Shown here piece by piece: positions 39,820 to 50,349 of a stretch of 64,000 nucleotides of DNA (its first letter is position 1; each line of letters begins with the position of its first letter). The notes beneath the pieces are model-generated. The model was not told the DNA's origin, searched no databases, and was given only the letters and a program-made list of their open reading frames with translations. The DNA comes from Hygrophila difformis (lineage: Eukaryota; Streptophyta; Magnoliopsida; Lamiales; Acanthaceae), in NCBI GenBank assembly GCA_030278955.1, contig JAOANR010000002.1, positions 24,972,057 to 25,036,056 on the forward strand, in the 5' to 3' direction. The position numbers were made by a program, and so were the translations under genes.

Positions 39820-42135
39820 CACACGTGGCAGCAAGCTGTTCGGCCACGTCGTCGTATTTCAACATTCCCGAGAATGCAATTTCAATGCTTGGTTGGAAAG
39901 GCGACGTTCTAAGGATCGCGTGGGCTTTTGAATCGCCTCAATCGGAGTTCTAGAACTCCGGGAAACGTATCCTTAACATTCGCTAAATAAAGGGGTCATT
40001 AAAGGGAGACAAGAAACCATGATTTCTATTACATCTTCTTTAAACAAACCTAGTCAAGTTTAAACAACCTTAAACTAGTTTTGGATGATATATCATACTT
40101 TGATAATCATGATTATGAACTTGATTAAGTACTAAACATCTCTTAATGACTTCTAATCTTGTTTTGAAGGTGTTAAGGACAACCGAAGAACACTTCTATG
40201 CCTTAGTCTTTTGATATATCTTTTCCCTTGCTTTGTTCCTATGCTATGTCATTATAAGTGCTTTGTTCTTATGAAATTTCCCATCTTTTATAGGCATAGG
40301 GCGAGATTGGAAGCAACAAAGCATTGCCGAAGCTCACAAATCACTTCAGCAAAGTTCATCACATTGCGTGAAGAGAAGTGATATAGCGAGGAGGAAAGTC
40401 TGGACAGTGCGAGAGGATTCCGTCACAAGCCATGCGATGTTCAGTATATCGCGAGGAAGAGATCAGTATATCGCGAGCAAAGTTCTGGACATATCGCAAG
40501 CATTTCATCACATCGCGTGGGAAGTTCAGTACATGGCGGGAAGGAAGCTTTGAAGTTGGAAGTTACTTCACTTGCAAATTGTTGAGAAGGTCACAACTAA
40601 AGAAGGGGGAAACTTGTTACCTCTTGAGGAGGTCATATGTAACTTCCTTTGTTGACTTTTAAGGCATTAAGTGTATGAGCTTAACTTCCAAGATGACTTG
40701 TTTACCACTTTAGAAGGTCATCTTTACTTGTAATCATAGGTCACTCCTATCCTCCCTCCATCTATAAATAGGAGCTTACTTGAATTCATTTGTACCTTTT
40801 GATCATTTGTAAAACTTTGAGATTTTTCTCATTTGGAATGAAATATTCCTTCTTCTTTTCTTTCAATTTTCGTCACTTGTGAAGGGTGAGAAAATGAGAG
40901 ACGTTTAGCCTACGTGAGGGCGTGAAATCGGGTGAAGCTTGGAGTAGCTTTGTTCGTGGAGACGAGGAATGGACGTCCTCGGGTTCCCTCGGTCGATTGC
41001 TCGATTTGGAGTGGATGAGGCCATGTAGAAGGCATTCATTGGTTGCTTCCATCGAGATCGTGTCATGAGGCTAAGTCCGCTATCCTTTCAATTCCGCATT
41101 ATTTTCTCTTTTTCCATCGGATCGCAACTCTCAAACTCTGATCTCTTCTCCGCTTAGGATATATTTGCGATTCGACTTTGTTGTTGTTTTTCGATCATCC
41201 ATAAGGATCCATGGCACTTCATCAAGGAGGAAACCCTCCTTTTATTCAGGCCATCGTCTCCAGTAGCTCGTACCTTGGTTCCGGGTTGTTCAACGACCAC
41301 TGCCGCCCTCCAACGACTTCGGCAGTCTCTTTTACTTGTCTCCGGCGAACCCCCGAAAACCGTAACCTCGACGATGAAGAAAACTCCGATGCGCCGCCGC
41401 GAACTTCCATCTCCGGCTGCTCCCTTCTCCGGCCGAGCTTCTGATCGTCTCCTTCGTCCAGCAGCCGGCAGTCCCGGATTTGGTCCAGAAGCATCCTCAA
41501 GCAGCCACGGCCGAGAGCCTCGAGATGGAAGAAAACCCTAACCGTGTCGCTAGACGTGTCTTGCTGTGTCGCGAGATCCACATTGTTTCACGACAGGGCT
41601 GTAGAAGGAGCTTCACGCCACAAGGTTTCGGGACAGAATGAGTTTCCGGACAGAGTTGCAATTCCAAATCCAACTTTCAACACTTGCTTAAATATTTTAG
41701 GGTTGTTTAAATTATATTAGTAGTTGTTTAATTTAGTGTTATTTGTCTAGACCTTGGGAACTATATATATGGGTTGCCCCCTTTATTGTAAGACATCTTT
41801 TGGCTTAATATGAATGAGAACACTTCTCTCTATTTTCAAAAGATCAACTAGAGTTTGTGGGAACCGAAAACCCTCAATCGAGCCCACGGCTCAAAACAAT
41901 ATCGTGATCTAGACTCGGGCTAGAATCACACGATTCGGATTCTTGAAGCAAATCCGAAGATCGATTATATCCATTGTTGGAGGATTTGGAGGAGACGGTG
42001 TTGTTTAGCATCATTGTCTTGATATTTTCTTCATCTTTGGATAGCTTCCCTATCCTTTTATTTTCTACAATATTGTATCCAATCCAAGATCCGGGTTTAT
42101 TCATGGCATAATGCAAGCTTCTTCACGGTGTAGGT

Positions 42136-43367
42136 TGACATGGATGTCATGACACATGGCATCATGATTCCCTATTTCCCGGAAGGGCCGGTTTCAAAGG
42201 CACGAATAAAGAAGTTTATTAATTCTGTCTCTTTATTTTTATTTCAGGAAGCAGATAAACTGGAGCCGAAGAAGGAGCCCAAATTGAAGCTGTTGATGCA
42301 GGCGGACGAATACCGGAAGGGCCCGGGTCTCATTAATTTGGGACCCACCCCGTCCAGCTAAATCCGGAAGAAAGGAGACCTCCAGATGCACAAACAGATC
42401 AAAACAGCATAAGGAGGTCAACGGAGGGCCCCACAGCCGCCGCCGCCGTCGCCGCCGTCATCATCGGAGGTTCGCCGGAGCTCCGGTGAAGTCGCCGGAA
42501 GTTGGTCGGAATTTCGCCGGAAAGTCACCGGCACCGGTCAACGTCGGAACAGTGTCGCCGGACTCAGTGGGCCCCATTCGGATGAAAGTTGGAGGAATTT
42601 CTTCATCTGTCGCGGAACATGCTCCTTTGTCGCGGAGCTGCCTTTGTCGCGGAGTTACCACTTTGTCGCGGAACCCCCTTCCGCGACAAAGCCCCTTCCG
42701 CGACCAAGCCCCCTTCCGCGACAAAGCCCCTTCCGCGACCAAGCCCCCTTCCGCGACAAAGCCCCTTCCGCGACCAAGCCCTCTTCCGCGACAAAGTCCC
42801 TTCCGCGACCAAGTCCCTTCCGCGACACAGTCCAGCATCGCGACCAAGTATGCCTAGCGCCACAAGGAGAAGGCTCGAGCCAGAAGCACCCCTGTCGCGG
42901 TGCCTTGCTTCGCGACACGACCCTCTTAGCGACAAAGCTTATCCAGTTTACTATTTCCTTGTATCCAGTTTGTTGAAAACATTGCTAGGGTTGTTTAATC
43001 TAGTTTTATGGGCTTCCTCTATATATATGAGGTCCCCAAGCATTTGTAACCACTTTGATATTTTTGAACATCTCATTTCATTGAATCAAAGTCACTTTTC
43101 TCTCTTGAGAGCCAACACTTGGTTCTCAACACTTTGTGAGTAAACCCTAGGTTCACCCACACCATTGAAGATTGAAATTTGCTTCAATGGCCTTATTGGA
43201 AGATGCACTCATGAAATCCATTTGTCTTGGGTAAATCTCACTTCCCTTGGATTTACTTAGTCCCCTTCTTCCAAAAATTCCCCTATCCTTTTATTTTTCT
43301 TTATTTTGTGTTCTTGTTCATCTCCTTCATCCAAGGACCAACTTAGCAAGCAAACCGATCCATGGCA
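42136..43367 (+). repeat. RE-N 5' LTR
   Basis: Starts TGACATGGATGTCATG, ends GATCCATGGCA. Encodes the tail IPYFPEGPVSKARIKKF at once after the start. CCGGA tract 42450-42560; TTCCGCGACAAAGCCCC array 42606-42935; TATATATA at 43020-43027. Confidence 0.95.
42606..42935 (+). repeat. TTCCGCGACAAAG array in RE-N 5' LTR, orientation switch
   Basis: Four units read TTTGTCGCGGA, then from 42677 about ten units read TTCCGCGACAAAGCCC or TTCCGCGACCAAGCCC. The switch makes the inverted repeat TTTGTCGCGGAA/TTCCGCGACAAA around five C (about 42663-42691). The last units decay (TCGCGACC, TAGCGCCAC). The other copy is at 50594-50923. Confidence 0.92.
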
Positions 43368-43378
43368 TCAATTTATTT

Positions 43379-43391
43379 TGGTATCAGAGCC
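43379..43391 (+). other. RE-N primer-binding site (tRNA-iMet)
   Basis: TGGTATCAGAGCC, 11 bases after the LTR end at 43367. Confidence 0.96.
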
Positions 43392-44608
43392 ATTGTTTGC
43401 TAGTTGGTAGGATTCACTTCACACACCACCACTCCCCATTTGGAACCACGTTCCATTTGGCAACCTAAAATCATCCATTTTCTAGGGGTTATAATGCCCA
43501 AATTTTTCCAAATCCTTCATCTTCATCAAAACCATTTCAAGAAAACCCTAAAAATAAGCATTCTGTCCACTGTTTTGATTTTCTGGTTTTGACCCCTTGG
43601 GATTTTGAGAAATCTGATCCAATATTCTTAATCCCCATCTCAAGAGCTTTCCATTGGTGTATGATTCATCAAAATCGGAGTTCATATGCCAAAGTTATGT
43701 TCATTTGAAGATTCATGAGTGTTCTTCATGTTCTTCATCCAAAATCCAAAAATATCATATGTTTTGCTTTTTGATCCTTTGATTTTGTGTTTGTATGCTT
43801 GTTTTCATGTGTTTGAACATCAATGTATGGATATTGCATTATTCCCAAAGCATTTTGAGCATTGAACACAAGTTTGGTTGAACAAGTGCCTAGTTTGCTC
43901 TCCATTTTCACAATCTGAACTTTTGGTGTTTGTTCCAAGTTGGGGTGAGCGACCTGCTATAATTCCAAGGGCTGTGTTTACATATTTTGGGTGTTAGGAA
44001 TCGATTGGAAGTGGTTTCAAGGCGTTTGGAGCTCATTTGGTCGATCAAATCACAAAAACAAAAAAACTGCCACTGTGAGTCCGAATCTGCAGCAAACTTT
44101 GAATGTTCATAACTTCTTGAGTTCTTTGAGTTTCTTGATGAATCTTCAACCATCTTCAAGAAAATTGAGTCCTGAATCCATTGCAATTTGAATCAAGTGT
44201 TTTGGACAAGTATTGACAAAGTTATGACCACTTTTGTACCAATTGCCCAAAAGCTGGCGACACCAGACAATGAGGGCGCGTGAGGGCGCGTGAGAGCAGT
44301 AATAGTACCACTTTTGCATTATTTTGCCCCCTAACTCACCCTTAGTCGCTATGATCCCCTTTGTCCTTGGTACCGTTGGGAGGGATAAAAACCACCAAAA
44401 TTCACATAGTGCCAAATCTGCCAGCCTCCAAATCAATTGGGATTGAGTGTTTTGTTTGTTGGGAAATATTCCCAAGTCTTTTGAGTGCAAAAGTGAGCCA
44501 CCAACTTATATTTGGGATATTGGGACATATATTTTTAGTGATACAATAAAGTGGATATCTGACTGGCACAATTGTTCCTCTGAACAAAGTTCACGAACAC
44601 TGAGTTGA

Positions 44609-44638
44609 AGTTCCGCCTATTATAAAGGCATTGGAATT
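44609..44638 (+). promoter_or_regulatory. Leader hairpin LH1, RE-N copy
   Basis: Outer arms AGTTCC and GGAATT (one G-T), inner arms GCCT (44615-44618) and AGGC (44626-44629). Inner stem covaries with RE-M (GTCT/AGAC). Confidence 0.65.
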
Positions 44639-44871
44639 CCTCTCATGAGTTGTGATACCTAGCCGAGAAGCCACTTGAGTATTACGACTTTTTTTTTTCC
44701 CGAGTGTTATTTTTCTGTGAGCCTACTCATATATTTGGGATCAATCAAGGACATAACCAATTTGGAAGGATTGTGAACGTTGATAGCAATAGCACTAATC
44801 ATCGACTTGTGCTCAATTATCATTTGCATTGCATATCACATACATATCATAGCGTCCTTTGATTGAGTCGA

Positions 44872-44897
44872 GCACTTCATACTGCTTCGTGATTTGC
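44872..44897 (+). promoter_or_regulatory. Leader hairpin LH2, RE-N copy
   Basis: Arms GCACTTCAT and GTGATTTGC, seven of nine positions pair (counting one wobble), preceded by TTGATTGAGTCGA and followed by GCGTC; 174 bases upstream of gag. Confidence 0.5.
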
Positions 44898-45070
44898 GCG
44901 TCGTAATTACTTCTCTTCTTTGCATCTAATTGGGTCATTGAGCAGGTGAATTTCGACAGTGGTGTCTGGGCCAAGGGACTGAAATCGAGAGGAATATCTG
45001 CGAGTTCACTCTACAGATTTCTGTTTATTTCTCTAACATCTTATATCTATAAAATAATTTTATCTGTGAG

Positions 45071-47422
45071 ATGGCAGGACGCACTGAACCAACGATGTCT
45101 GATCTGATGGAAATGATGCGAACTCTGCATGAGACCAGTGCCAAGAAGACCGACATCGACACGCTTACTCAGTCTTTAAATATTAATTCTTCTAATATTG
45201 AAACTGTCAATAAGCGTGTTGAAGAAGTCAATACTCGTGTTGATGAAATTGTTGATGATATTGCAGGTCGGGTACGATTCCAAAGTGAAGCAATTGAGAG
45301 GTTAGTCATGAACCGAGTCGAACGGAGATTGGAGGAAGCCTTCTTCCCTACTCCGTCACCACAGAACACGACACCTCAAAATGCTCCGTCTCAGAGTACC
45401 ACACCCCAGAATAACCCATCCACAATACCGGCAGTAGCGTCTACGCTCCCGAGAACTCTACAAGAAGGAACTAGCGGAGTCTCCCGGGCCGATATGACAA
45501 CTGCAGAGGAAGTCTTAGCCGAACGAGAACTGCAGTTTGGGGAATTTAACAGGAGTTTAGGTCCGCGATCCAGTGAACGACACCGTTTGCACCCACCATT
45601 ACAGGCCAATCCCACGGTTCGACCTGAAACTCCTGTAACCGATCATTTAGCTATGCCTCCACCACCACCTGTCGGAGCACCTGTGCCGCCAAATGCGCCA
45701 CCAGCAAGACACCGTTTGAACTTCGATCCAGCTGCTGATTTTGAAGGAGAACCACGAATGGACGACAATCTGAAAAGCATTAAGTTCACCATACCTGCGT
45801 TCAAGGGGACGAGTGATCCTAATGAATTTCTCGATTGGAAACATTCGATGGAGATGATCTATAATTGCCATAACTACTCAGACTTCAAGAAGGTCCAGTT
45901 GGCCGTGACCGAATTCAAAGATTATGCACAGCTTTGGTGGAAGAAATACTGTTCTGATCTCCATACCGCGGGAAGAGCTCAAATAGCAGATTGGGAGCAT
46001 TTATTGGATATCATGGAACATCGTTTTGTACCACATACCTATAAGCCAGATATGTACTTAGAATTAGTGGGTCTCCAACAAGGAAACAAAACTGTAGAAG
46101 AGTACTATCGTGAGATGGAAATGCTCATGATGAGGGCTCAAGTGAATGAGGAACCCCAAATCACTTTAGCCAGATTTGCCAAGTACCTGAGACCCGAAAT
46201 CCATGAAGAAATGGAGATGAGGGGATACATCAACATCACCGATCTGGTTAGGAAAGCTGCTAGGTATGAGGCACAACTGAAGAGGAAATCCCATCGCACC
46301 ACTCCTGCAGGGCACTACAATTACAACCCCAACAAACCTTGGTTGATCCGACCACCGCCCAATTATCGACAGCCCCAGCAGCAGCCGCAACAGCAACAGG
46401 GTCGGGATCGACAGCGAGGAATTGATTTGGGACAAGCTTTCAAGGCCTACAATCAGGAGGAAAGAAACAAAGGTCCCGCTCCAGTTCAGGGAAGGGAGCA
46501 AAGGCCACCCGCCAGAGATGCACGAGACATTATTTGTTTCAAGTGCGGTAAAAAGGGTCATTATGCGACGACATGCAATAATCCGCCAAAGAGAGTGGCA
46601 GTACTCAATACTGGAGAGGATCAGAGACCAGTGGTTGAGATTGAACCGGGTGTATTCAGGATCTATGACTCCGAAGATGAGCATGAATTTGAAGATCCTG
46701 AACTACAAGAGTACCATCAAGAAGAACCGGTCAATCCTGAAGTCGCACCTGAGGATGAGGAAGACGTGAATCTTTTAGTTGCTATGAAAGCATTAAATGC
46801 CGACAGAGGAACTGAAACCGCAGACAACGAACAAAGGGAGAATCTCTTTCATTGTCGTTGTACTATTTTAGGCAATCATGCTACTTTAATTGTTGATAAC
46901 GGCAGTTGCACTAATGTTGTCAGTTTGTACGCTGCTCGCAGGTTACAACTGCCCGTTGAAGAACATCCCGAGCCATATCTCCTCCATTGGATGAACAACA
47001 GTGGAAAGACCAAGGTCACCCAACAGGCGTGGGTTCCCATCACCAAAGGAACTTACTCTGAGAAGGTGTTATGCGACGTCGTCCCGATGAACGCATGCCA
47101 CGTCTTGTTAGGCCGGCCGTGGTTATTCGACAAGGATGCCACTTATAGGGGCAAATCCAATGTTTTGTACTTTAAGCATGGACAAAAGGACTATTTGTTT
47201 AAGCCTCTGCCTGTAAAACTTGTAAGATTAGATCAGGAGAAGCTTAGGGCGAACATGGCAAAAGCGGAAGAGCTTGCCAAAGCCCTTGCCAAAGGCAAGG
47301 CCAAGGTGGGCCAGACCTCCGCAGAGGCAAGTAATGAAAGTCAGTGTCTGATACTGACCAAAACAGAATTCAAGCAAGCAGCGCTAGAACCTGGCTTTCA
47401 GGTCACTGTTTTCTTGCTTTAA
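45071..47422 (+). CDS. gag: RE-N Gag and protease
   Basis: 783 codons starting MAGRTEPTMSDLMEMM at the first ATG after the leader. A coiled-coil leader (about 30-85) is followed by a Pro/Ser/Thr-rich spacer (90-215), capsid (about 232-400; KSIKFTIPAFKGTSDP, WKHSME, AQLWW, RFVPHTY), a Gln-rich linker and a CCHC zinc knuckle CFKCGKKGHYATTC (about 488-501). An acidic linker and the aspartic protease follow (RENLFHCRC, IVDNGSCTNVVS near 610-621, VLLGRPWLFD). The protease uses DNG, as in the other autonomous elements here. The frame runs into a stop at 47422 just after ALEPGF; homologues continue SGYC/SGHC, and that continuation is found one frame back, so a T appears to be missing near 47400. Product: particle protein plus the maturation protease. 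Confidence 0.9.
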   Translation: MAGRTEPTMSDLMEMMRTLHETSAKKTDIDTLTQSLNINSSNIETVNKRVEEVNTRVDEIVDDIAGRVRFQSEAIERLVMNRVERRLEEAFFPTPSPQNTTPQNAPSQSTTPQNNPSTIPAVASTLPRTLQEGTSGVSRADMTTAEEVLAERELQFGEFNRSLGPRSSERHRLHPPLQANPTVRPETPVTDHLAMPPPPPVGAPVPPNAPPARHRLNFDPAADFEGEPRMDDNLKSIKFTIPAFKGTSDPNEFLDWKHSMEMIYNCHNYSDFKKVQLAVTEFKDYAQLWWKKYCSDLHTAGRAQIADWEHLLDIMEHRFVPHTYKPDMYLELVGLQQGNKTVEEYYREMEMLMMRAQVNEEPQITLARFAKYLRPEIHEEMEMRGYINITDLVRKAARYEAQLKRKSHRTTPAGHYNYNPNKPWLIRPPPNYRQPQQQPQQQQGRDRQRGIDLGQAFKAYNQEERNKGPAPVQGREQRPPARDARDIICFKCGKKGHYATTCNNPPKRVAVLNTGEDQRPVVEIEPGVFRIYDSEDEHEFEDPELQEYHQEEPVNPEVAPEDEEDVNLLVAMKALNADRGTETADNEQRENLFHCRCTILGNHATLIVDNGSCTNVVSLYAARRLQLPVEEHPEPYLLHWMNNSGKTKVTQQAWVPITKGTYSEKVLCDVVPMNACHVLLGRPWLFDKDATYRGKSNVLYFKHGQKDYLFKPLPVKLVRLDQEKLRANMAKAEELAKALAKGKAKVGQTSAEASNESQCLILTKTEFKQAALEPGFQVTVFLL

Positions 47423-50349
47423 TTAAGCCCGATGAATCTGCTAGTAGAACTGTCAATATTGCACCTGAATTGTCTGAAAATTTTGCTAGGATGCTTGAAC
47501 GCAACAAGGATGTATTTCCTGAAGAGGTGCCTGCCGGACTGCCACCACTTCGAGGCGTGGAGCACAGAATCGACTTCATGCCCGGAGCCTCTATTCCTAA
47601 CCGACCCGCCTACCGGATGAATCCTGAGGAAACGAAGGAAATTCAACGACAGGTTCAAGGACTGCTTGAGAAGGGCTGGGTTCGGGAAAGTTTATCACCG
47701 TGTGCCGTTCCAGTGCTATTAGTGCCAAAGAAGAATGGAGAATGGCGGATGTGCGTTGATTGTAGGGCTGTCAATGCCATCACTGTCAAGTACCGTCATC
47801 CTATTCCACGGTTGGACGACATGCTCGACGAGCTTGGTGGTGCAAGCTTATTTTCCAAGATCGATCTTAAGAGTGGATACCATCAGATCCGGATGCAACC
47901 CGGAGACGAGTGGAAAACTGCCTTCAAGACAAAATTCGGCCTTTACGAGTGGCTCGTGATGCCATTCGGCCTCACTAACGCACCTTCCACGTTTATGCGT
48001 TTGATGAACGAAACATTACGACAATTCATTGGCAAATTTGTTGTAGTATATTTTGATGATATCCTTGTTTATAGTTGCACTGAAACTGATCACATTGCTC
48101 ATGTTCAACAGGTTCTGAACAAATTGCGAGAAGTGCGACTGTATGCCAATTTCGAGAAATGCACCTTCTGTGTTCCAGAGGTGACGTTCCTTGGATTTGT
48201 GGTAGGCAAGGATGGGCTTAAGGTTGATGAATCAAAGATCAGGGCAATTTCCGAATGGAAGCCGCCGACCAATGTGCACGAAGTCAGAAGTTTTCTAGGT
48301 CTAAGCGGATTCTTTCGGAGATTCATCCCCCAATTCAGTGTGATTGCCGCCCCAATCACTTCATTGCTTAGAAAGGAAAATCCGTTCAAGTGGGGGCCGG
48401 CACAACAGAAGGCCTTTGATGAACTTAAGGACAAGCTGACCCATGCACCTGTGCTAGGACTGCCGAACTTCGAGTTGCCATTCGAAGTACAAAGCGATGC
48501 ATCAGGGACCGGAATGGGAGCCGTGTTACTTCAAGAAGGACGACCGATAGCATATTACAGCAAAAAGTTCAGTGGAGCTCAACTGAATTACTCCACTTAT
48601 GACAAGGAATTGTATGCTATCGTGCAAGCCTTAAGGACGTGGCAGCACTATCTCCGAGGTCGAGAGTTCATCATTCATACTGATCACGAGACACTCAAGC
48701 ATATCAAGGTTCAAGGTCAACTGAGCAAGAGGCATGCCCGATGGAGCACCTTTATCGAGACCTTCCCGTACGTGATCAAGTATAAGAAAGGCAAGGAAAA
48801 TGTGGTTGCAGATGCGCTGTCCCGAAGACTAGCGTTGGCATCATTTGCAACAATTAAGCTATTTGGATTTGAGCAAGTCAAGACTCAGTATGCCACTGAT
48901 GAAGACTTCAAGGAAATTTTCAAGCTGACAGAACAGAAGGGGTACAAGGAGTACTACCGCCTACATGGATTTCTCTATTACGGTAACAGGTTATGCATTC
49001 CAAGAGGATCCATTAGGGAGTTGCTGATTCAGGAAGCTCACGGGGGAGACCTCATGGGACACTTTGGAAAGCATGCAACTATGGGTGTACTTTCAGAAAG
49101 ATTCTACTGGCCAGGAATGCAGAAACAGGTTTCTGACTACATTGCCAAGTGTCTGGTCTGTCTGAAGGCCAAATCAACTGTGAAGCCTCATGGTTTGTAC
49201 CAAGCGTTGCCTGTGCCCCAAGGACCCTGGCTGGACATCTCGATGGACTTTGTACTTGGACTTCCACGGACCGCCCGAGCTAAAGATTCGATTTTTGTGG
49301 TAGTGGATCGTTTTTCCAAGATGGCAAATTTTATTCCATGTGCAAAGACCAATGATGCCCGCCATATAGCCAAGCTGTTCTTCAGAGAGGTGGTACGTCT
49401 TCATGGAGTACCTAAGACAATCGTATCTGATCGAGATACAAAGTTCATGAGTTATTTCTGGAAAGGATTTTGGAGAGAGATGGGCACACAGCTACTGTTC
49501 TCAACATCTTACCATCCTCAGACTGATGGTCAAACGGAGGCAATCAACAGAGTACTGGGTAATCTGCTCAGAATTATCACATCCTCCAACTCAAAAAGCT
49601 GGGACGAATGTCTGCCACACATAGAGTTTGCATATAACAGACACGTCCATAGTGCCACCCATGTATCTCCATTTGAAGTTGTGTATGGTTTTAACCCGCT
49701 AACCCCAGTCGATCTCCTGCCACTACCTTGTAGTGAGCATCTTAACTTTAATGGCAGGGACAGGGCAACAGCGATCAAGAACCTACACAAGGACGTGCGC
49801 GAAAGTCTGGCGAAAGCTGCTGAGAGCTATGCCAAATATGCCAATCGAGGCCGGAAGAAGCTGATCCTCAAACCAGGAGACTGGGTTTGGATTCATCTCC
49901 GAAAGGAGAGGTTTCCGGCTCAAAGACATGGAAAACTCGCTCCCCGCGGAGATGGACCATTCAAAGTGTTAGAAAAGATCAACGAAAATGCTTACAGGAT
50001 TGAACTACCTTCTCACTACAATGTTCATCCTACATTCAATGTTGCAGATCTTTCACTATACGAGCGGGATGAGGAATTTGAAGCTGATCGGTTGATGGAT
50101 CAACCTCCCCAAGGGGGTGGGGATGACATGGATGTCATGACACATGGCATCATGATTCCCTATTTCCCGGAAGGGCCGGTTTCAAAGGCACGAATAAAGA
50201 AGTTTATTAATTCTGTCTCTTTATTTTTATTTCAGGAAGCAGATAAACTGGAGCCGAAGAAGGAGCCCAAATTGAAGCTGTTGATGCAGGCGGACGAATA
50301 CCGGAAGGGCCCGGGTCTCATTAATTTGGGACCCACCCCGTCCAGCTAA
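47344..50349 (+). CDS. pol: RE-N reverse transcriptase, RNase H, integrase and LTR-encoded tail
   Basis: The frame is open over 1001 codons; homology begins at about 47401 (SGHCFLALIKP). Reverse transcriptase has [19 protein letters not shown] and YFDDILVYS (about 48049-48075). RNase H has [24 protein letters not shown] and VADALSR. Integrase has the HHCC finger (GHFGKHAT ... CLVCLKAK) and D,D35E core ([24 protein letters not shown]), all catalytic residues present. A GPF module (PRGDGPFKVL) and FNVADLSLYE follow. The frame crosses the polypurine tract as QGGGDD and enters the 3' LTR for 75 codons: IPYFPEGPVSKARIKKF, then KLKLLMQADE. It lacks its own start; expression would need repair or slippage of the single-base offset from gag. 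Compared with RE-M (no break here) the offset is best read as a mutation or sequencing error. Confidence 0.9.
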   Translation: MSDTDQNRIQASSARTWLSGHCFLALIKPDESASRTVNIAPELSENFARMLERNKDVFPEEVPAGLPPLRGVEHRIDFMPGASIPNRPAYRMNPEETKEIQRQVQGLLEKGWVRESLSPCAVPVLLVPKKNGEWRMCVDCRAVNAITVKYRHPIPRLDDMLDELGGASLFSKIDLKSGYHQIRMQPGDEWKTAFKTKFGLYEWLVMPFGLTNAPSTFMRLMNETLRQFIGKFVVVYFDDILVYSCTETDHIAHVQQVLNKLREVRLYANFEKCTFCVPEVTFLGFVVGKDGLKVDESKIRAISEWKPPTNVHEVRSFLGLSGFFRRFIPQFSVIAAPITSLLRKENPFKWGPAQQKAFDELKDKLTHAPVLGLPNFELPFEVQSDASGTGMGAVLLQEGRPIAYYSKKFSGAQLNYSTYDKELYAIVQALRTWQHYLRGREFIIHTDHETLKHIKVQGQLSKRHARWSTFIETFPYVIKYKKGKENVVADALSRRLALASFATIKLFGFEQVKTQYATDEDFKEIFKLTEQKGYKEYYRLHGFLYYGNRLCIPRGSIRELLIQEAHGGDLMGHFGKHATMGVLSERFYWPGMQKQVSDYIAKCLVCLKAKSTVKPHGLYQALPVPQGPWLDISMDFVLGLPRTARAKDSIFVVVDRFSKMANFIPCAKTNDARHIAKLFFREVVRLHGVPKTIVSDRDTKFMSYFWKGFWREMGTQLLFSTSYHPQTDGQTEAINRVLGNLLRIITSSNSKSWDECLPHIEFAYNRHVHSATHVSPFEVVYGFNPLTPVDLLPLPCSEHLNFNGRDRATAIKNLHKDVRESLAKAAESYAKYANRGRKKLILKPGDWVWIHLRKERFPAQRHGKLAPRGDGPFKVLEKINENAYRIELPSHYNVHPTFNVADLSLYERDEEFEADRLMDQPPQGGGDDMDVMTHGIMIPYFPEGPVSKARIKKFINSVSLFLFQEADKLEPKKEPKLKLLMQADEYRKGPGLINLGPTPSS
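50111..50123 (+). other. RE-N polypurine tract
   Basis: AAGGGGGTGGGGA immediately before TGACATGG; also codes QGGGD. Confidence 0.95.

Larger units (their letters stand above)
30794..41216 (+). mobile_element. LTR-L, solo LTR split by RE-M
   Basis: Plus-strand LTR in two pieces (30794-30953, 39825-41216), about 1.55 kb, target duplication CTTCA (30789-30793, 41217-41221). Starts TGACATGGATGCCCCG and ends GGATCCATGGCA. Its first 250 bases encode a tail with IPYFGEGPKSRARINKF. A TATATCGCGAG-type array lies at about 40380-40550; the TATA box TATAAATA is at 40763-40770. No primer-binding site follows: solo LTR. Confidence 0.92.
30015..42108 (+). mobile_element. LTR-K, solo LTR split by LTR-L
   Basis: Plus-strand LTR in two pieces (30015-30788, 41222-42108), about 1.66 kb, with target duplication TAATG (30010-30014, 42109-42113) inside the RE-J protease. 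Starts TGACGTGGAAGTCCGG as RE-Q does, ends TTCATGGCA, and is not followed by a primer-binding site: solo LTR. TATATATA at 41763-41770. U3 is unusually long and GC-rich; only a few GTCGC/GTCGCGAG words (41540-41620) stand where arrays occur elsewhere. Confidence 0.92.
43392..45070 (+). other. RE-N untranslated leader
   Basis: About 1.68 kb, non-coding. Holds LH1 (44609-44638), leader box GTGATACCTAGCC (about 44652-44664) and LH2 (44872-44897). Many passages match RE-A in the opposite orientation. Confidence 0.78.

Noticed and set aside
42606..42935. Regular short repeats resembling a CRISPR array
   Set aside because: Units are contiguous with variable 4-8 bp linkers, no unique spacers, inside a plant LTR.
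50216..50236. Splice acceptor-like TTTATTTTTATTTCAG in the RE-N LTR tail
   Set aside because: The pol frame is open through it and other families lack it; no matching donor could be supported.
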